From contig CANLSF010000002.1 of assembly GCA_947493695.1 (NCBI GenBank), positions 124,001 to 188,000 of the forward strand: a DNA stretch of 64,000 nt, given 5' to 3'. Source of the DNA: an uncultured Kiloniellaceae bacterium (lineage in GTDB: Bacteria; Pseudomonadota; Alphaproteobacteria; Kiloniellales; Kiloniellaceae). Of the stretch, positions 9,415 through 18,445 are shown piece after piece. The position numbers and the translations under genes are program-made. Positions within the stretch are counted from its first letter, which is position 1. Every line of letters begins with the position of its first letter. The notes beneath the pieces were generated by a model. It was not told the origin of the DNA and ran no database searches. It was given only the letters and a program-made list of their open reading frames with translations.

Positions 9415-10362
9415 ATGTACTCCTATATCGGTCGACGCATTCTGATCACGATCCCAACCCTTGTGCTGGTATCGATCTTTATCTTCACCCTGCAAAAACT
9501 CCTGCCCGGCGATCCAATCCTGGTGCTCGCCGGTGAGGAACGGGATCCCGAAGTCATCGCGTTTCTGCGCGAGAAGTATCGCCTCAACGACCCGATCCCC
9601 ATTCAGTATTTTCACTGGATCGGCGCGGTGCTTCAGGGTGATTTCGGCATCTCGCTCCGGACCAATCAACCGGTCCTGGAACTGATCAAAGAAAAACTGC
9701 CGGTGACTATCCAACTGGCCGTGATGGCCATGATCATCGCCATGCTGATCGGCATTCCAGCCGGCATATTCTCGGCCATCAAAAAAGGCACCATGATCGA
9801 TTACATTGCGAACATCATCGCGCTCTCGGGTCTTTCGGTTCCCAACTTCTGGCTCGGCATCATGCTGATCCTTCTGGTTTCGGTGAACCTTGGCTGGCTG
9901 CCGGCCTCCGGTTATCAACCGCTCTTCGAAGACCCCGTCAAATCCATCGAGACCATGATCATGCCCGCCTTCGTCCTGGGGACGGCGCTGGCCGCCACCC
10001 TGATGCGCCACACCCGCAGCGCCATGCTGGGCGTATTGAAAGCGGATTACGTTCGAACCGCCCGCGCCAAAGGCCTGTATGAATCGGTCGTTGTCATAAA
10101 ACACGCCTTCCGTAACGCCCTGCTGCCCATCGTCACCCTGAGCGCCCTGCTGTTCGGCGAACTCTTGGCGGGCGCGGTGCTGACGGAACAGATCTTCACC
10201 ATTCCCGGCTTCGGCAAACTGATTGTCGATGCGGTCTTTAACCGCGACTACGCCGTGGTTCAGGGCGTCGTGCTCTGCACCGCCGTGGGCTTTATCATCA
10301 TGAACCTGTTGGCCGATATCGCTTATCTCTTCCTCAATCCGCGTTTGCGGGATCAGGTGTGA
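9415..10362 (+). CDS. Dpp/Opp-type ABC permease (DppB-like)
   Basis: This inner-membrane permease has 315 residues from ATG 9415. An N-terminal helix (MYSYIGRRILITIPTLVLV) is followed by the family hallmark LPGDPI region. About six membrane segments are visible, and the EAA-type loop is at TARAKGLYESVVVIKHAFRN, which contacts the ATPases. An in-frame TTG at 9373 would add 14 atypical residues and sits just after the terminator. It is followed 10 bases later by the DppC-like permease. Confidence 0.9.
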   Translation: MYSYIGRRILITIPTLVLVSIFIFTLQKLLPGDPILVLAGEERDPEVIAFLREKYRLNDPIPIQYFHWIGAVLQGDFGISLRTNQPVLELIKEKLPVTIQLAVMAMIIAMLIGIPAGIFSAIKKGTMIDYIANIIALSGLSVPNFWLGIMLILLVSVNLGWLPASGYQPLFEDPVKSIETMIMPAFVLGTALAATLMRHTRSAMLGVLKADYVRTARAKGLYESVVVIKHAFRNALLPIVTLSALLFGELLAGAVLTEQIFTIPGFGKLIVDAVFNRDYAVVQGVVLCTAVGFIIMNLLADIAYLFLNPRLRDQV

Positions 10363-10372
10363 GGAGACGGAC

Positions 10373-11248
10373 ATGACCAGCGCCACAACCACCGTGAAGC
10401 CGGAAGCCCCAAGCCGCAGCGAAAGTCGCATCTGGAACAAGCTCAAGAGCAGCAAGAGCGCCGCCCTGGGCCTCATTCTGGTTCTCTTCTTCGTTGGCAT
10501 CGCCGTTCTCGCACCTCTGCTGCCGATTGACGATCCGACAGCGACCTCCTGGGGGGCGATCCGCAAAGGCCCCTCGGCGGCCTATTGGTTCGGGACCGAC
10601 GAACTGGGCCGCGACATCCTCTCGCGCATGATATGGGGGGCCCAGGCCTCGCTGCTTGCCGGGGTGGTATCAGTCGCCATCGCTGTCTTCATCGGCGTGC
10701 CCTTCGGCCTGATCGCCGGTTACTTCGGTGGCTGGCTGGACGGTATCATCTCGCGCGTAACAGACGCCCTGCTGGCAACTCCCTTCCTGATCCTGGCGAT
10801 TGCTCTTGCCGCCTTCCTGGGGCCGAGCCTGACCAACGCCATGATCGCCATCGGCCTCTCCGCCATGCCGATCTTCGTTCGCCTGACCCGCGGACAGGTT
10901 CTCAGCGTGAAGACCGAAGACTACGTGGAGGGCGCAAGGGCAATTGGACTGTCTCACACTCTGATCATCGTGCGCTACATCCTGCCCAACGTCTTCGCGC
11001 CGATCCTGGTGCAGGCAACCCTAGCCATCGCGACAGCCATCATCGCGGAAGCCAGCCTCTCCTTCCTGGGACTGGGCCAGCAACCGCCCGCACCGAGTTG
11101 GGGCAGCATGTTGAACGTCGCCAAGAACTTTCTCAGTCAGGCACCCTGGATGGCCATGTGGCCGGGCGCGGCGATCTTCCTGGTCGTGCTGGGCTTCAAC
11201 CTGCTCGGCGACGGCCTGCGCGATGCGCTTGATCCCAGAGAGACGTAA
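10373..11248 (+). CDS. Dpp/Opp-type ABC permease (DppC-like)
   Basis: The 291-residue partner permease has GTGAGGAGACGGAC before its ATG. It shows the DppC N-terminal helix, the WFGTDELGRDILSRMIWGA motif typical of this subunit, five further membrane segments and the EAA loop at EGARAIGLSHTLIIVRYILP. It completes an importer with the ATPases at 5543 and 6598 and the binding protein at 7789. Confidence 0.92.
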   Translation: MTSATTTVKPEAPSRSESRIWNKLKSSKSAALGLILVLFFVGIAVLAPLLPIDDPTATSWGAIRKGPSAAYWFGTDELGRDILSRMIWGAQASLLAGVVSVAIAVFIGVPFGLIAGYFGGWLDGIISRVTDALLATPFLILAIALAAFLGPSLTNAMIAIGLSAMPIFVRLTRGQVLSVKTEDYVEGARAIGLSHTLIIVRYILPNVFAPILVQATLAIATAIIAEASLSFLGLGQQPPAPSWGSMLNVAKNFLSQAPWMAMWPGAAIFLVVLGFNLLGDGLRDALDPRET

Positions 11249-11329
11249 CAAGTCGGACCTAAGACATTAACCTGACGTGATTTTTCGAAACCCGTCACAT
11301 TCAGAGCAAAAGAGATAATCGGAGCCCCT

Positions 11330-13123
11330 ATGTCACAGTTCACCACCCGCCCGGAAATCCTCGGCAGTTTCGGCGTCGCCACCTCGACCCACTGGATTGC
11401 CTCCTCGGTCGGCTTCGGCATCCTGGAAAAGGACGGGAACGCCTTTGACGCCGCCGTCGCCATGGGCTTCGTGCTGCAGATCGTCGAACCTCATCTCTGC
11501 GGGCCGGCGGGTGATGTGCCGATGGTGTTCCACTCGACCAAAACCGGAAAGACCGAGATCCTCTGCGGCCAGGGTACGGCCCCGGCGGGTGCGACCATCG
11601 AAGCTTATCGCGCACAGGGCCTCGATCTCATTCCAGGTTCCGGTTTGCTTGCGACCGTCATTCCAGGCGCTTTCGACGCCTGGATGCTGATGCTGCGCGA
11701 CCACGGCACCATCTCCCTGCGCGAGGCCATGGAGCCCGCGATCTACTACGCGGAGCAAGGCCATCCGATGCTGGAGCGCGTGGCCGATACCATCGCCGAT
11801 CTGGGCGACTTCTTTAAGGAAGAATGGCCGACCTCCTACGACACCTGGTTGCCCGGTGGTCAGGCACCGAAAGCCGGCAAGCTGTTCCGCAATCCGCAGC
11901 TTGCCGCGACCTGGCGCCGGATCGTCGAGGAAGCCGAAAGCAAGAGCGGTCGCGAGGCGCAGATCGACGCCGCGCGCGACGCCTTCTATCGTGGCTTTGT
12001 CGCCGAAGCCATCGACGGTTACCTGCGCACTGCCGAAGTGATGGACGCCAGCGGCGAGAAGCATGGCGGGGTTCTGACCGGGGAAGACATGGCCCACTGG
12101 CAGGCGAGTTACGAAGCGCCTCTGACCTACGATTATCATGACTGGACCGTCGCCAAGACAAGTTCCTGGGGACAGGGTCCGGTCCTGCTTCAGGCGCTGG
12201 CTCTGCTGAAAGGCTTTGATATCTCCTCGATGGACCCGGCGGGTGCAGATTTCGTGCACCTGGTGGTCGAAGCCATGAAACTGGCCTATGCCGACCGCGA
12301 AGCCTACTACGGCGATCCGAATTTCGTTTCGGTGCCGATGGGGCAATTGCTGTCCGATGACTACAACGACGCGCGGCGCAAACTGATCGGTGAGCGGGCC
12401 TCCAGCGAACAGCGGCCCGGCATCGTTCCTGGTTTTGAAGATCAGGTAAGGCTTGGCCTGGAAATGCAGAGCTCGATCTCGGTGAGCGGTTCGGGCGTCG
12501 GCGCGGGAGAGCCCACCATGGCGCATCTCTCGGACCGCAAAGGCGACACCGTGCATATCGACGTCATCGACCGTCACGGCAATATGGTTGCGGCCACACC
12601 TTCGGGTGGATGGCTGCAGTCTTCGCCGGTAATCCCCGGACTGGGGTTTGCGCTGAATTCGCGCGCGCAAATGTTCTGGCTGACGCCGGGCCTGCCATCT
12701 TCACTGGCACCGGGCAAGCGCCCGCGCACCACCCTCACCCCTTCGCTGGCGTTCCATAAGGGCCTCCCGACGCTGGCCTTCGGAACCCCCGGGGGCGATC
12801 AGCAGGACCAGTGGCAGCTGACTTTCTTCCTGCGCCATGTGCATCACGGCCTCAATCTGCAGGAGTGTATCGATGGTCCATTGTTCCACACCATGCATTT
12901 CCCAAGCTCGTTCTATCCACGCGCAGCAGCGCCCGGTGAGATCATGATCGAGGAAAATTTCGGTCCGAGTGTGCTGTCCGATCTGCAGGCTCGCGGTCAC
13001 ATCATCACCCGCGCACCGGAGTGGAGCGTCGGGCGTCTGACAGCAGCCAAGAAAGACGAAGACGGCCTGCTGCGCGCCGCCGCCACGCCGCGCCTGATGC
13101 AGGCCTACGCCATTGGGCGATAA
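11330..13123 (+). CDS. ggt: Gamma-glutamyltransferase-family Ntn hydrolase, no signal peptide
   Basis: The 597-residue protein belongs to the gamma-glutamyltranspeptidase family, which hydrolyses or transfers gamma-glutamyl groups after self-cleavage at a threonine. The predicted nucleophile is T407 in KGDTVHIDVIDRHGNMVAAT. The large-subunit motif GGNAFDAAVA is seen here as DGNAFDAAVAMGF, and the oxyanion-region motif appears as FGTPGGDQQDQWQ. Unlike classical periplasmic GGT there is no signal peptide, so it should act on imported substrate in the cytoplasm. It lies 81 bases after the DppC-like permease, in the same direction. Real substrates may be other amides, since this branch of the family is functionally diverse. 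Confidence 0.85.
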   Translation: MSQFTTRPEILGSFGVATSTHWIASSVGFGILEKDGNAFDAAVAMGFVLQIVEPHLCGPAGDVPMVFHSTKTGKTEILCGQGTAPAGATIEAYRAQGLDLIPGSGLLATVIPGAFDAWMLMLRDHGTISLREAMEPAIYYAEQGHPMLERVADTIADLGDFFKEEWPTSYDTWLPGGQAPKAGKLFRNPQLAATWRRIVEEAESKSGREAQIDAARDAFYRGFVAEAIDGYLRTAEVMDASGEKHGGVLTGEDMAHWQASYEAPLTYDYHDWTVAKTSSWGQGPVLLQALALLKGFDISSMDPAGADFVHLVVEAMKLAYADREAYYGDPNFVSVPMGQLLSDDYNDARRKLIGERASSEQRPGIVPGFEDQVRLGLEMQSSISVSGSGVGAGEPTMAHLSDRKGDTVHIDVIDRHGNMVAATPSGGWLQSSPVIPGLGFALNSRAQMFWLTPGLPSSLAPGKRPRTTLTPSLAFHKGLPTLAFGTPGGDQQDQWQLTFFLRHVHHGLNLQECIDGPLFHTMHFPSSFYPRAAAPGEIMIEENFGPSVLSDLQARGHIITRAPEWSVGRLTAAKKDEDGLLRAAATPRLMQAYAIGR

Positions 13124-13264
13124 ATCCGCTGCAGGAATAACAGGAGCAAGGTGCGATCGCTATGAAGGGTGACCAATTGCCGCCCTCGAAATCGGCGCCC
13201 CCCGTGTTAGCAAGAGGAATGAAACGGTTGGAAACCTCCGACCGCAAAACCTCTGGAGACGCCG

Positions 13265-13897
13265 ATGCCGTCGCTCGAAACGCTCTTGCCCTTCGTCATT
13301 GCAACGACGGTGTTTGCCTGCATCCCCGGCCCGGGCATGTTTTATATGTCGGTGCAGACCATCGTGCGCGGCAGGCGGGCGGGGTATTTGTCCGCCGCAG
13401 GTTTTCAACTGGCGGCATACCTCCACATCTTCGCCGCTGCGTTCGGAATTACGGCCCTGCTGCAGACCGCACCGGCAGTCTTTACTCTGCTGAAGTTGCT
13501 CGGCGCAGCCTATCTGGCCTGGATGGGGTTGAGGATGCTGTGGGACTCGCGCCGGCAAGATACCGCAGTGGCCATCCCTCCGCAGCCCTCAGCAAGGAAG
13601 GCCTTCAAAGACAGCCTGCTGGTGGAAATCCTCAATCCGAAAACCGCACTTTTCTTCCTGGCTTTTCTGCCGCAGTTTGCCGCGCCGGATGCAGGCGCGC
13701 CCTTGTGGCTGCAGATCGTGGTCCTGGGGGCTGCTGCGAATCTGGCGTTTTCCGCAACGGATGTCATTTGCATTCTCTTTTCGGAAACACTCGCCGCCTG
13801 GGCCGCGAACTCACGTCGCATGGCCCGGATCGGCCAACAGCTGGGCGGCGGCATCTTTGTCGCCATGGGATTGCACATGGCACTGCGAAACGACTGA
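13265..13897 (+). CDS. LysE/RhtB-family amino-acid exporter
   Basis: The 210-residue membrane protein starts after CTCTGGAGACGCCG. The N-terminal IPGPGMFYMSVQTI segment is the RhtB/LysE signature, followed by about five or six membrane segments and the NPKTALFFLAFLPQF motif typical of the family. It would export an amino acid or analogue from the cytoplasm. Next to a peptide importer and a GGT-type hydrolase, a role in relieving excess amino acid released by hydrolysis is plausible. Confidence 0.88.
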   Translation: MPSLETLLPFVIATTVFACIPGPGMFYMSVQTIVRGRRAGYLSAAGFQLAAYLHIFAAAFGITALLQTAPAVFTLLKLLGAAYLAWMGLRMLWDSRRQDTAVAIPPQPSARKAFKDSLLVEILNPKTALFFLAFLPQFAAPDAGAPLWLQIVVLGAAANLAFSATDVICILFSETLAAWAANSRRMARIGQQLGGGIFVAMGLHMALRND

Positions 13898-13954
13898 CGA
13901 TGTTGCGAGCAGACTTCGCCCGACAGTCCATCCGGTAGAAACAGGAGACGAATT

Positions 13955-14701
13955 ATGACCTGGTCCATTGTTGCACGGGATCCGAAAAGCGGCGATCTGG
14001 GCATCGCCGTCGCCAGCCGCTTTTTCGCGACCGGCAGCCAGGTGCCGCACATCTGCAGTCACGTGGGCGCCATCGCGACCCAGGCCTTTGTTAATCCCCA
14101 TTACGGCATTCATGGGCTTGTGATGTTGGCCGAGGGTCAGTCACCGGAAGAGACCGTGTCGGCCCTGACTGCCGCTGACGATGGCCGCGACAGCCGCCAG
14201 CTCCACATGATCGACACGCAGGGACGCAACGCCGCCTACACCGGTAGCGCCTGTATCGACTGGGCCGGGCACTTACTGGACGATCAGGTCTCGGTCGCCG
14301 GGAACATGCTGGCCGGCCCGCAGGTCATTGAGGAGACCTTGAAGACATACCTCGCCTCTCCCGAAACTCCGTTGCTCGAACGCCTTCTGAACGCCATGGA
14401 TGCAGGTGAAGCCGTCGGCGGCGACAAGCGCGGCAAACAGTCCGCTGCCGTAAAGGTCTATCGCGGCGAAGCCTACCCCTGGCTCGACCTGCGCGCGGAC
14501 GATCACGCCGATCCCCTGAAAGAACTGCGCCGTCTCTATGCGGTTGCGCAGGAACGCTACGTGCATTTCGCCAAGATGATTCCCACGGTCGCGAACCCCT
14601 CCGGCCTGACCGACCGGACGGAACTGGACCTGAAGCTGCAGGCGCTGGAAGACGAGCGGGAGAGAAGCGGCACCAAGTCAGCGTCTTTTGCCAATCCGTA
14701 G
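13955..14701 (+). CDS. DUF1028 protein, Ntn-hydrolase-like
   Basis: The 248-residue protein matches DUF1028: it opens MTWSIVARDPKSGDLGIAVA, followed by FATGSQVPHICSHVGAIATQ. DUF1028 proteins are thought to have an Ntn-hydrolase-like fold, but no reaction is established for this one. There is no signal peptide. The start has a good SD (ACAGGAGACGAATT). It is the last gene of the peptide-uptake cluster, and its presence with a GGT-family enzyme suggests a second amide-cleaving step. Confidence 0.85.
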   Translation: MTWSIVARDPKSGDLGIAVASRFFATGSQVPHICSHVGAIATQAFVNPHYGIHGLVMLAEGQSPEETVSALTAADDGRDSRQLHMIDTQGRNAAYTGSACIDWAGHLLDDQVSVAGNMLAGPQVIEETLKTYLASPETPLLERLLNAMDAGEAVGGDKRGKQSAAVKVYRGEAYPWLDLRADDHADPLKELRRLYAVAQERYVHFAKMIPTVANPSGLTDRTELDLKLQALEDERERSGTKSASFANP

Positions 14702-14857
14702 GGTGACGTAACGAACAGCGTCTCTTGGATTATTTTGCGGTGGGGTTGGCGCAAGAAAGCCGTAAAACGCGATCGAAGTCGTGCGCGGCAGCGGTTTAAA
14801 GATATGCGCAGGACCGCTATCCCAAGGTTTAGACCAACGGACCACTCAACACGCAGC

Positions 14858-15067
14858 TTACCGGTACAGAAAGCGCCGGTGGCCGTCGCAGTCTTCAAAG
14901 CCATTTGGCTCCCAGCCTTTTGAGAGAATGGCATCGGTAACGATAGCCATATTTACTCCCAAAGCGTCCAAGAGCTTCTCATCCATCCGCAGCTCAAAGT
15001 CTTCCGGTGATCCATTGTGGGACTGGACAGCTGCTACTGCTTCATCAATTGTCTGGTATATATGCAT
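14858..15067 (-). CDS. Small orphan protein, 69 residues
   Basis: This short gene lies in the gap between the DUF1028 gene and the methyltransferase, on the opposite strand. The product MHIYQTIDEAVAAVQSHNGS... has the composition of a real soluble protein: an acidic N-terminal helix, a DALGVNMAIVTDAIL segment and a C-terminal GWEPNGFEDCDGHRRFLYR. A GGGTAAGA stretch precedes the ATG. I recognise no family. No other gene uses this DNA. Confidence 0.6.
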   Translation of the reverse strand: MHIYQTIDEAVAAVQSHNGSPEDFELRMDEKLLDALGVNMAIVTDAILSKGWEPNGFEDCDGHRRFLYR

Positions 15068-15142
15068 TCTTACCCAAGCGGATAACGTACGGGATTTTGG
15101 TTACACAGTAGTGTCTTTTGAGCATCAGGCAAGGCAAGCCCC

Positions 15143-15970
15143 ATGACGGATTCCACGCAACCACCCGCAGGCTTCAGCGACAACGACGTGAGGGCCGCCA
15201 ATCAGGCGGGCTGGAACGAAGCCGCCGACTACCATCGCGCTCATCCTCAGTTCGCTGCGTTGCTGGCGAATTTCGCCAGGCCCGACTTCTTATGCCTCGA
15301 CGAAGTGGCCATCGGTCGCCTTAAGATGCTCGATGTCCGGAATAAATCCGTCGCGCAGCTTTGCTGCAACAACGCGCGGGAACTGCTCTCGATTAAGAAC
15401 CTGGGGGCGGGCCGCTGCGTCGGCTTCGATTTCTCCCAGGCTTTCCTCGATCAGGGCCGTGACCTGGCCGAGACCGCAGGGCAGGAACTCGAACTGGTTC
15501 AGACTGAAATCACTGCGATTCCGGAAAGCTTTAACGGGAGTTTCGACCTGGCGGTCATGACCATCGGCGTGCTTGGCTGGATGCCCGATCTGAGCGCTTT
15601 CTTCGAGACCGTGCAGCGGGTGCTAAAGCCAGGCGGACGCCTATTCCTCTATGAGGATCATCCGATCCTGAACATGTATCCCACCGGCGAACAGCCCATG
15701 CCGCCGGTTCCCGATGAATCCTATTTTCGATCCACGCCCTACAGGGAAGACGAAGGTTTGGATTACTGGAGCGGGAAGCCCTATGACGCGCAGCCGGTTT
15801 ACTGGACCTTTCACAAAATGAGTGACGTCATCATGGGTGTGGTGGGCAACGGATTCCAGATCGAGGATTTTGAGGAACTGCCCGACGATATCGGCAACCG
15901 CCCGGACTTCGAGAATCAGCCGCAGCAGCTGCCGCTCAGCTACATTCTGATTGCGCGGAAGGACGAGTGA
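15143..15970 (+). CDS. Class I SAM-dependent methyltransferase
   Basis: The 275-residue protein has a Rossmann-type methyltransferase domain at about residues 60-180. The motif I region is degenerate (VAQLCCNNARELLSIKNLGA), the acidic end of beta 2 is CVGFDFSQAFLDQG, and motif III-like LKPGGRLFLYEDHPI is clear. The C-terminal part has WTFHKMSDVIMGVVGNGF, a lid seen in UbiE/Methyltransf_25-type small-molecule enzymes. The substrate is unknown. It stands alone, convergent with the oxidoreductase gene that follows. Confidence 0.8.
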   Translation: MTDSTQPPAGFSDNDVRAANQAGWNEAADYHRAHPQFAALLANFARPDFLCLDEVAIGRLKMLDVRNKSVAQLCCNNARELLSIKNLGAGRCVGFDFSQAFLDQGRDLAETAGQELELVQTEITAIPESFNGSFDLAVMTIGVLGWMPDLSAFFETVQRVLKPGGRLFLYEDHPILNMYPTGEQPMPPVPDESYFRSTPYREDEGLDYWSGKPYDAQPVYWTFHKMSDVIMGVVGNGFQIEDFEELPDDIGNRPDFENQPQQLPLSYILIARKDE

Positions 15971-16011
15971 CGGCGCCGGAAAGCTCGGCCCTTAGAGACC
16001 GGCAGCAGTAG

Positions 16012-17346
16012 CTATTGCGCGGCCCCCGCCAAGGCTCCGGCGTTAGCCGCTGTTGCCTCACTCTCGCGACGCACACGCATAGGCTCGCTGGTTTCATCCA
16101 GTTTGACATTTGCCATGCGGACCACATCGCCCTTGGTCACATCCGCGGTCATGGTCACGTTATGCGCCAGTCCGATGGGCAGCGCACCCACAGCCACGCT
16201 GCGTTCCGCGGGCATCAGTTTGCCCCAGACCGTGTAACCGCCCTCGCCGTCAAGGGTTTCGCCGGACTTGAGATCGCGTTTCGCCACGGCGACCGCATCG
16301 CCATTGAAGGCACGGGTCTGACCGGTCGACTCACCACGCAGAGCCGCGGAGAGAACCGACATGCCCAGCTCGAGACCGATCAGATGGAAGGGCTTGTACA
16401 TGGCGGCAAAGCGGCCGCTGTCATCGGTCTTGAGACCATACTGCTTGAAGCAGGCGGCGGCGTAATCGTTGGGCGCTTCGATCACCAAGTAGACACCCCA
16501 GCGCAGATCACGAAAGACCGGACGCCCGTCGCGTTCCAGCGAGGACACCACTTCGACGGTTCCGGAAGACTGCAGCAACCCGCCCGCCGAGGCCGGTTTC
16601 AGAACCTGTGCCAAATCGTCGACACCGCAGGGCGGAAACAGCAGACCCTCGTCCGGCACCGAGAGTTCACAGGCGTTGGCGATGGCCGCCATCTCAATGG
16701 CCGACTTGGTGCCGTCCAGGAAGGAATTGAACATCTGCGGGTTCATCCCGGCGGCCTTGGCCTCTTCCGGGGCCAGGCCATAATGCTGCCAGACATCGTC
16801 CGGCGTGATCCCGTGATAGGCGGGCAGATACTTGGTGCCCTTGCCCGCCGAGGCCACCTTGAAGCCTGTGGAACGAGCCCAGTCGACCATCTCAGAGACC
16901 AGCGCAGGCTGATCGCCGTACGCCATGGAGTAGACGACACCGGCAGACCGGGCACGTCTGGCCAGTGCGGGTCCGGCCAGGACATCGGCCTCGACATTGA
17001 CCATTACGATATGCTTGCCGTTTTCAATCGCCGTGATCGCATGGCGAATGCCCGCGCCCGGGTGCCCCGTGGCCTCGACAACGACTTCGATGTCGTCGCG
17101 CCTGCAGAGGTCCTCGCCGGACTCTAGAAAAGCCGTCGCGCCGATCAGTTCTTCCGGCCAGTCGACCGCACGGCAGGCAGCCCGCGCGCGCTCCGGATCG
17201 AGATCGGCAATCGCCGTCATCTCAAGCCCGGGTGTCGTCGGGATCTGGTTCAGAAACATCGATCCGAACTTGCCCGCCCCGATCAGACCGACCTTCACGG
17301 GTTTGCCCTTTTCCAGTCTGTCGCTCAAAAGCCGATGGAGATTCAT
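16012..17346 (-). CDS. NAD(P)-dependent oxidoreductase with SAF domain
   Basis: The 444-residue protein opens with a Rossmann nucleotide site (VGLIGAGKFGSMF), and a homoserine-dehydrogenase-like catalytic part follows. The C-terminus (about residues 365-430) resembles the SAF/antifreeze-like domain (AVAKRDLKSGETLDGEGGY, then PIGLAHN). Proteins of this kind are often mislabelled as FlgA or homoserine dehydrogenase; the substrate is not established. AAGGACTCGATAAT precedes the start. It follows a PhyH dioxygenase and a GntR gene on the same strand, and the three probably form one catabolic unit. Confidence 0.8.
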   Translation of the reverse strand: MNLHRLLSDRLEKGKPVKVGLIGAGKFGSMFLNQIPTTPGLEMTAIADLDPERARAACRAVDWPEELIGATAFLESGEDLCRRDDIEVVVEATGHPGAGIRHAITAIENGKHIVMVNVEADVLAGPALARRARSAGVVYSMAYGDQPALVSEMVDWARSTGFKVASAGKGTKYLPAYHGITPDDVWQHYGLAPEEAKAAGMNPQMFNSFLDGTKSAIEMAAIANACELSVPDEGLLFPPCGVDDLAQVLKPASAGGLLQSSGTVEVVSSLERDGRPVFRDLRWGVYLVIEAPNDYAAACFKQYGLKTDDSGRFAAMYKPFHLIGLELGMSVLSAALRGESTGQTRAFNGDAVAVAKRDLKSGETLDGEGGYTVWGKLMPAERSVAVGALPIGLAHNVTMTADVTKGDVVRMANVKLDETSEPMRVRRESEATAANAGALAGAAQ

Positions 17347-17452
17347 ATTATCGAGTCCTTGTGTCTCGCGTGCCCGACAGTTTGGTGGCCGCGGAGAAGC
17401 ATGCCGCCGCGTAAAGCCTCGTCACGGCGCGTTGCGGAACGCAGGGTTGCGT

Positions 17453-18250
17453 TCAGGCGACAGCCTTGCGGCTCTCGGCGTACTGGCTCAACGCATCGTC
17501 TGCCAGCGGTTCAATCGGCGTGAAGTCGCGGTGTGCGATCCACTCGGCGCGCTGGAATTTGGTGATGTGATTGGAGACCGCGCAGAGCGTCAGATAGACG
17601 ATGGTGCGGGGATAGGGCGTGATATTCGGCGGGCTGGCGTGCACCAGATTGCCGTGGAACATCAGGACTGAACCCGCCGGTCCGGTCGGCGCCACGATAC
17701 CGCCCTCCTCCGCCAGTTCTGTCACCGTCTTCTGATCCAGCGTCCAGAGCGGATAGGAGGTAGTCTCGAGATCGTGGGCCGCCTCGATGGTGCCTCTCTT
17801 ATGGCTTTTCGGGATGAACATCAGCGGACCGTTGATCGGCATGACCTCGTCCAGAAAGACCGCAATGTTCATGGCGCGAGCTTCAGGCATGCCATCGTCG
17901 CGCGCCCAGGTGCCATAGTCCTGATGCCACTGCCAGACATCGCCGGTGAAGGCCGCCTTGGCGTTGACCTTGAACTGATGCATGTAGACCTGCTCGTCGA
18001 GCAGCTGCGTCACCGGTTCGATCAGACGCGGGTGGGCGCCAAGCCGCCGGAAGGCTTCGTTGTAGGTATGGGCCGCGAAGGCCGTGCGGGGCGCGCCCGA
18101 CTTCTCGCGCCAGACCTCTTCACGGTCCGAAGCATAGATCTCGGCGGCTTCTTCGCGCAGGGCCAGAATTTCACTCTCTGAAAAACAGGCGGGCAGAAAC
18201 ACATAGCCCTGCTCATCGAATTCCGCGAGTTGTTCTGCTGTCAGCTTCAT
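17453..18250 (-). CDS. Phytanoyl-CoA dioxygenase (PhyH) family protein
   Basis: This Fe(II)/2-oxoglutarate-dependent oxygenase has 265 residues from ATG 18250, chosen because GGGAGAG lies just upstream; the in-frame TTG at 18265 lies before or within that SD. The iron triad is H109 and D111 (WQWHQDYGTW) and H204 (NLVHASPP), with R215 as likely 2-oxoglutarate ligand. The ARDDGMPEARAMNIAVFLDE stretch resembles the ectoine hydroxylase branch, but no ectoine genes are nearby, so that substrate is not supported. It lies between the SAF oxidoreductase and a GntR gene. Confidence 0.88.
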   Translation of the reverse strand: MKLTAEQLAEFDEQGYVFLPACFSESEILALREEAAEIYASDREEVWREKSGAPRTAFAAHTYNEAFRRLGAHPRLIEPVTQLLDEQVYMHQFKVNAKAAFTGDVWQWHQDYGTWARDDGMPEARAMNIAVFLDEVMPINGPLMFIPKSHKRGTIEAAHDLETTSYPLWTLDQKTVTELAEEGGIVAPTGPAGSVLMFHGNLVHASPPNITPYPRTIVYLTLCAVSNHITKFQRAEWIAHRDFTPIEPLADDALSQYAESRKAVA

Positions 18251-18445
18251 GCCGTTCTCTCCCAAATTATTATCCGGCGTCCTCGTTACTCGGGCCTCCG
18301 GTTCTTTGAAACTTACTTAATGCGCCGAATGGCGATTTACAGCCTCAGCAGGCTCACCTGAGGGTTAACAGTCTCCCGGCTTCGGCTTTCGATACACCCG
18401 GGACTGGGTTCCGACGGATCTATGCAGCACCGGACAGCAAGGCCG

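Noticed and set aside
8176-10566. 796-residue frame opposite the binding protein and permease
   Set aside because: It is rich in His, Arg, Gln and Asp, and lies wholly antisense to two well-supported genes; typical of a shadow in GC-rich DNA.
11333-12670. 445-residue frame antisense to the GGT-family gene
   Set aside because: The composition is shadow-like (His, Arg and Gly rich), with no domain and no start signal, while the plus-strand frame has catalytic motifs.
13162-13938. 258-residue frame overlapping the LysE gene on the same strand
   Set aside because: Its residues before 13265 are low-complexity, and the LysE frame has clear membrane segments, family motifs and a good SD; this is a shadow frame.
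17453-18250. Ectoine hydroxylase (EctD) assignment for the PhyH protein
   Set aside because: One motif resembles EctD, but no ectABC genes or compatible-solute transporters are nearby; left as PhyH family.
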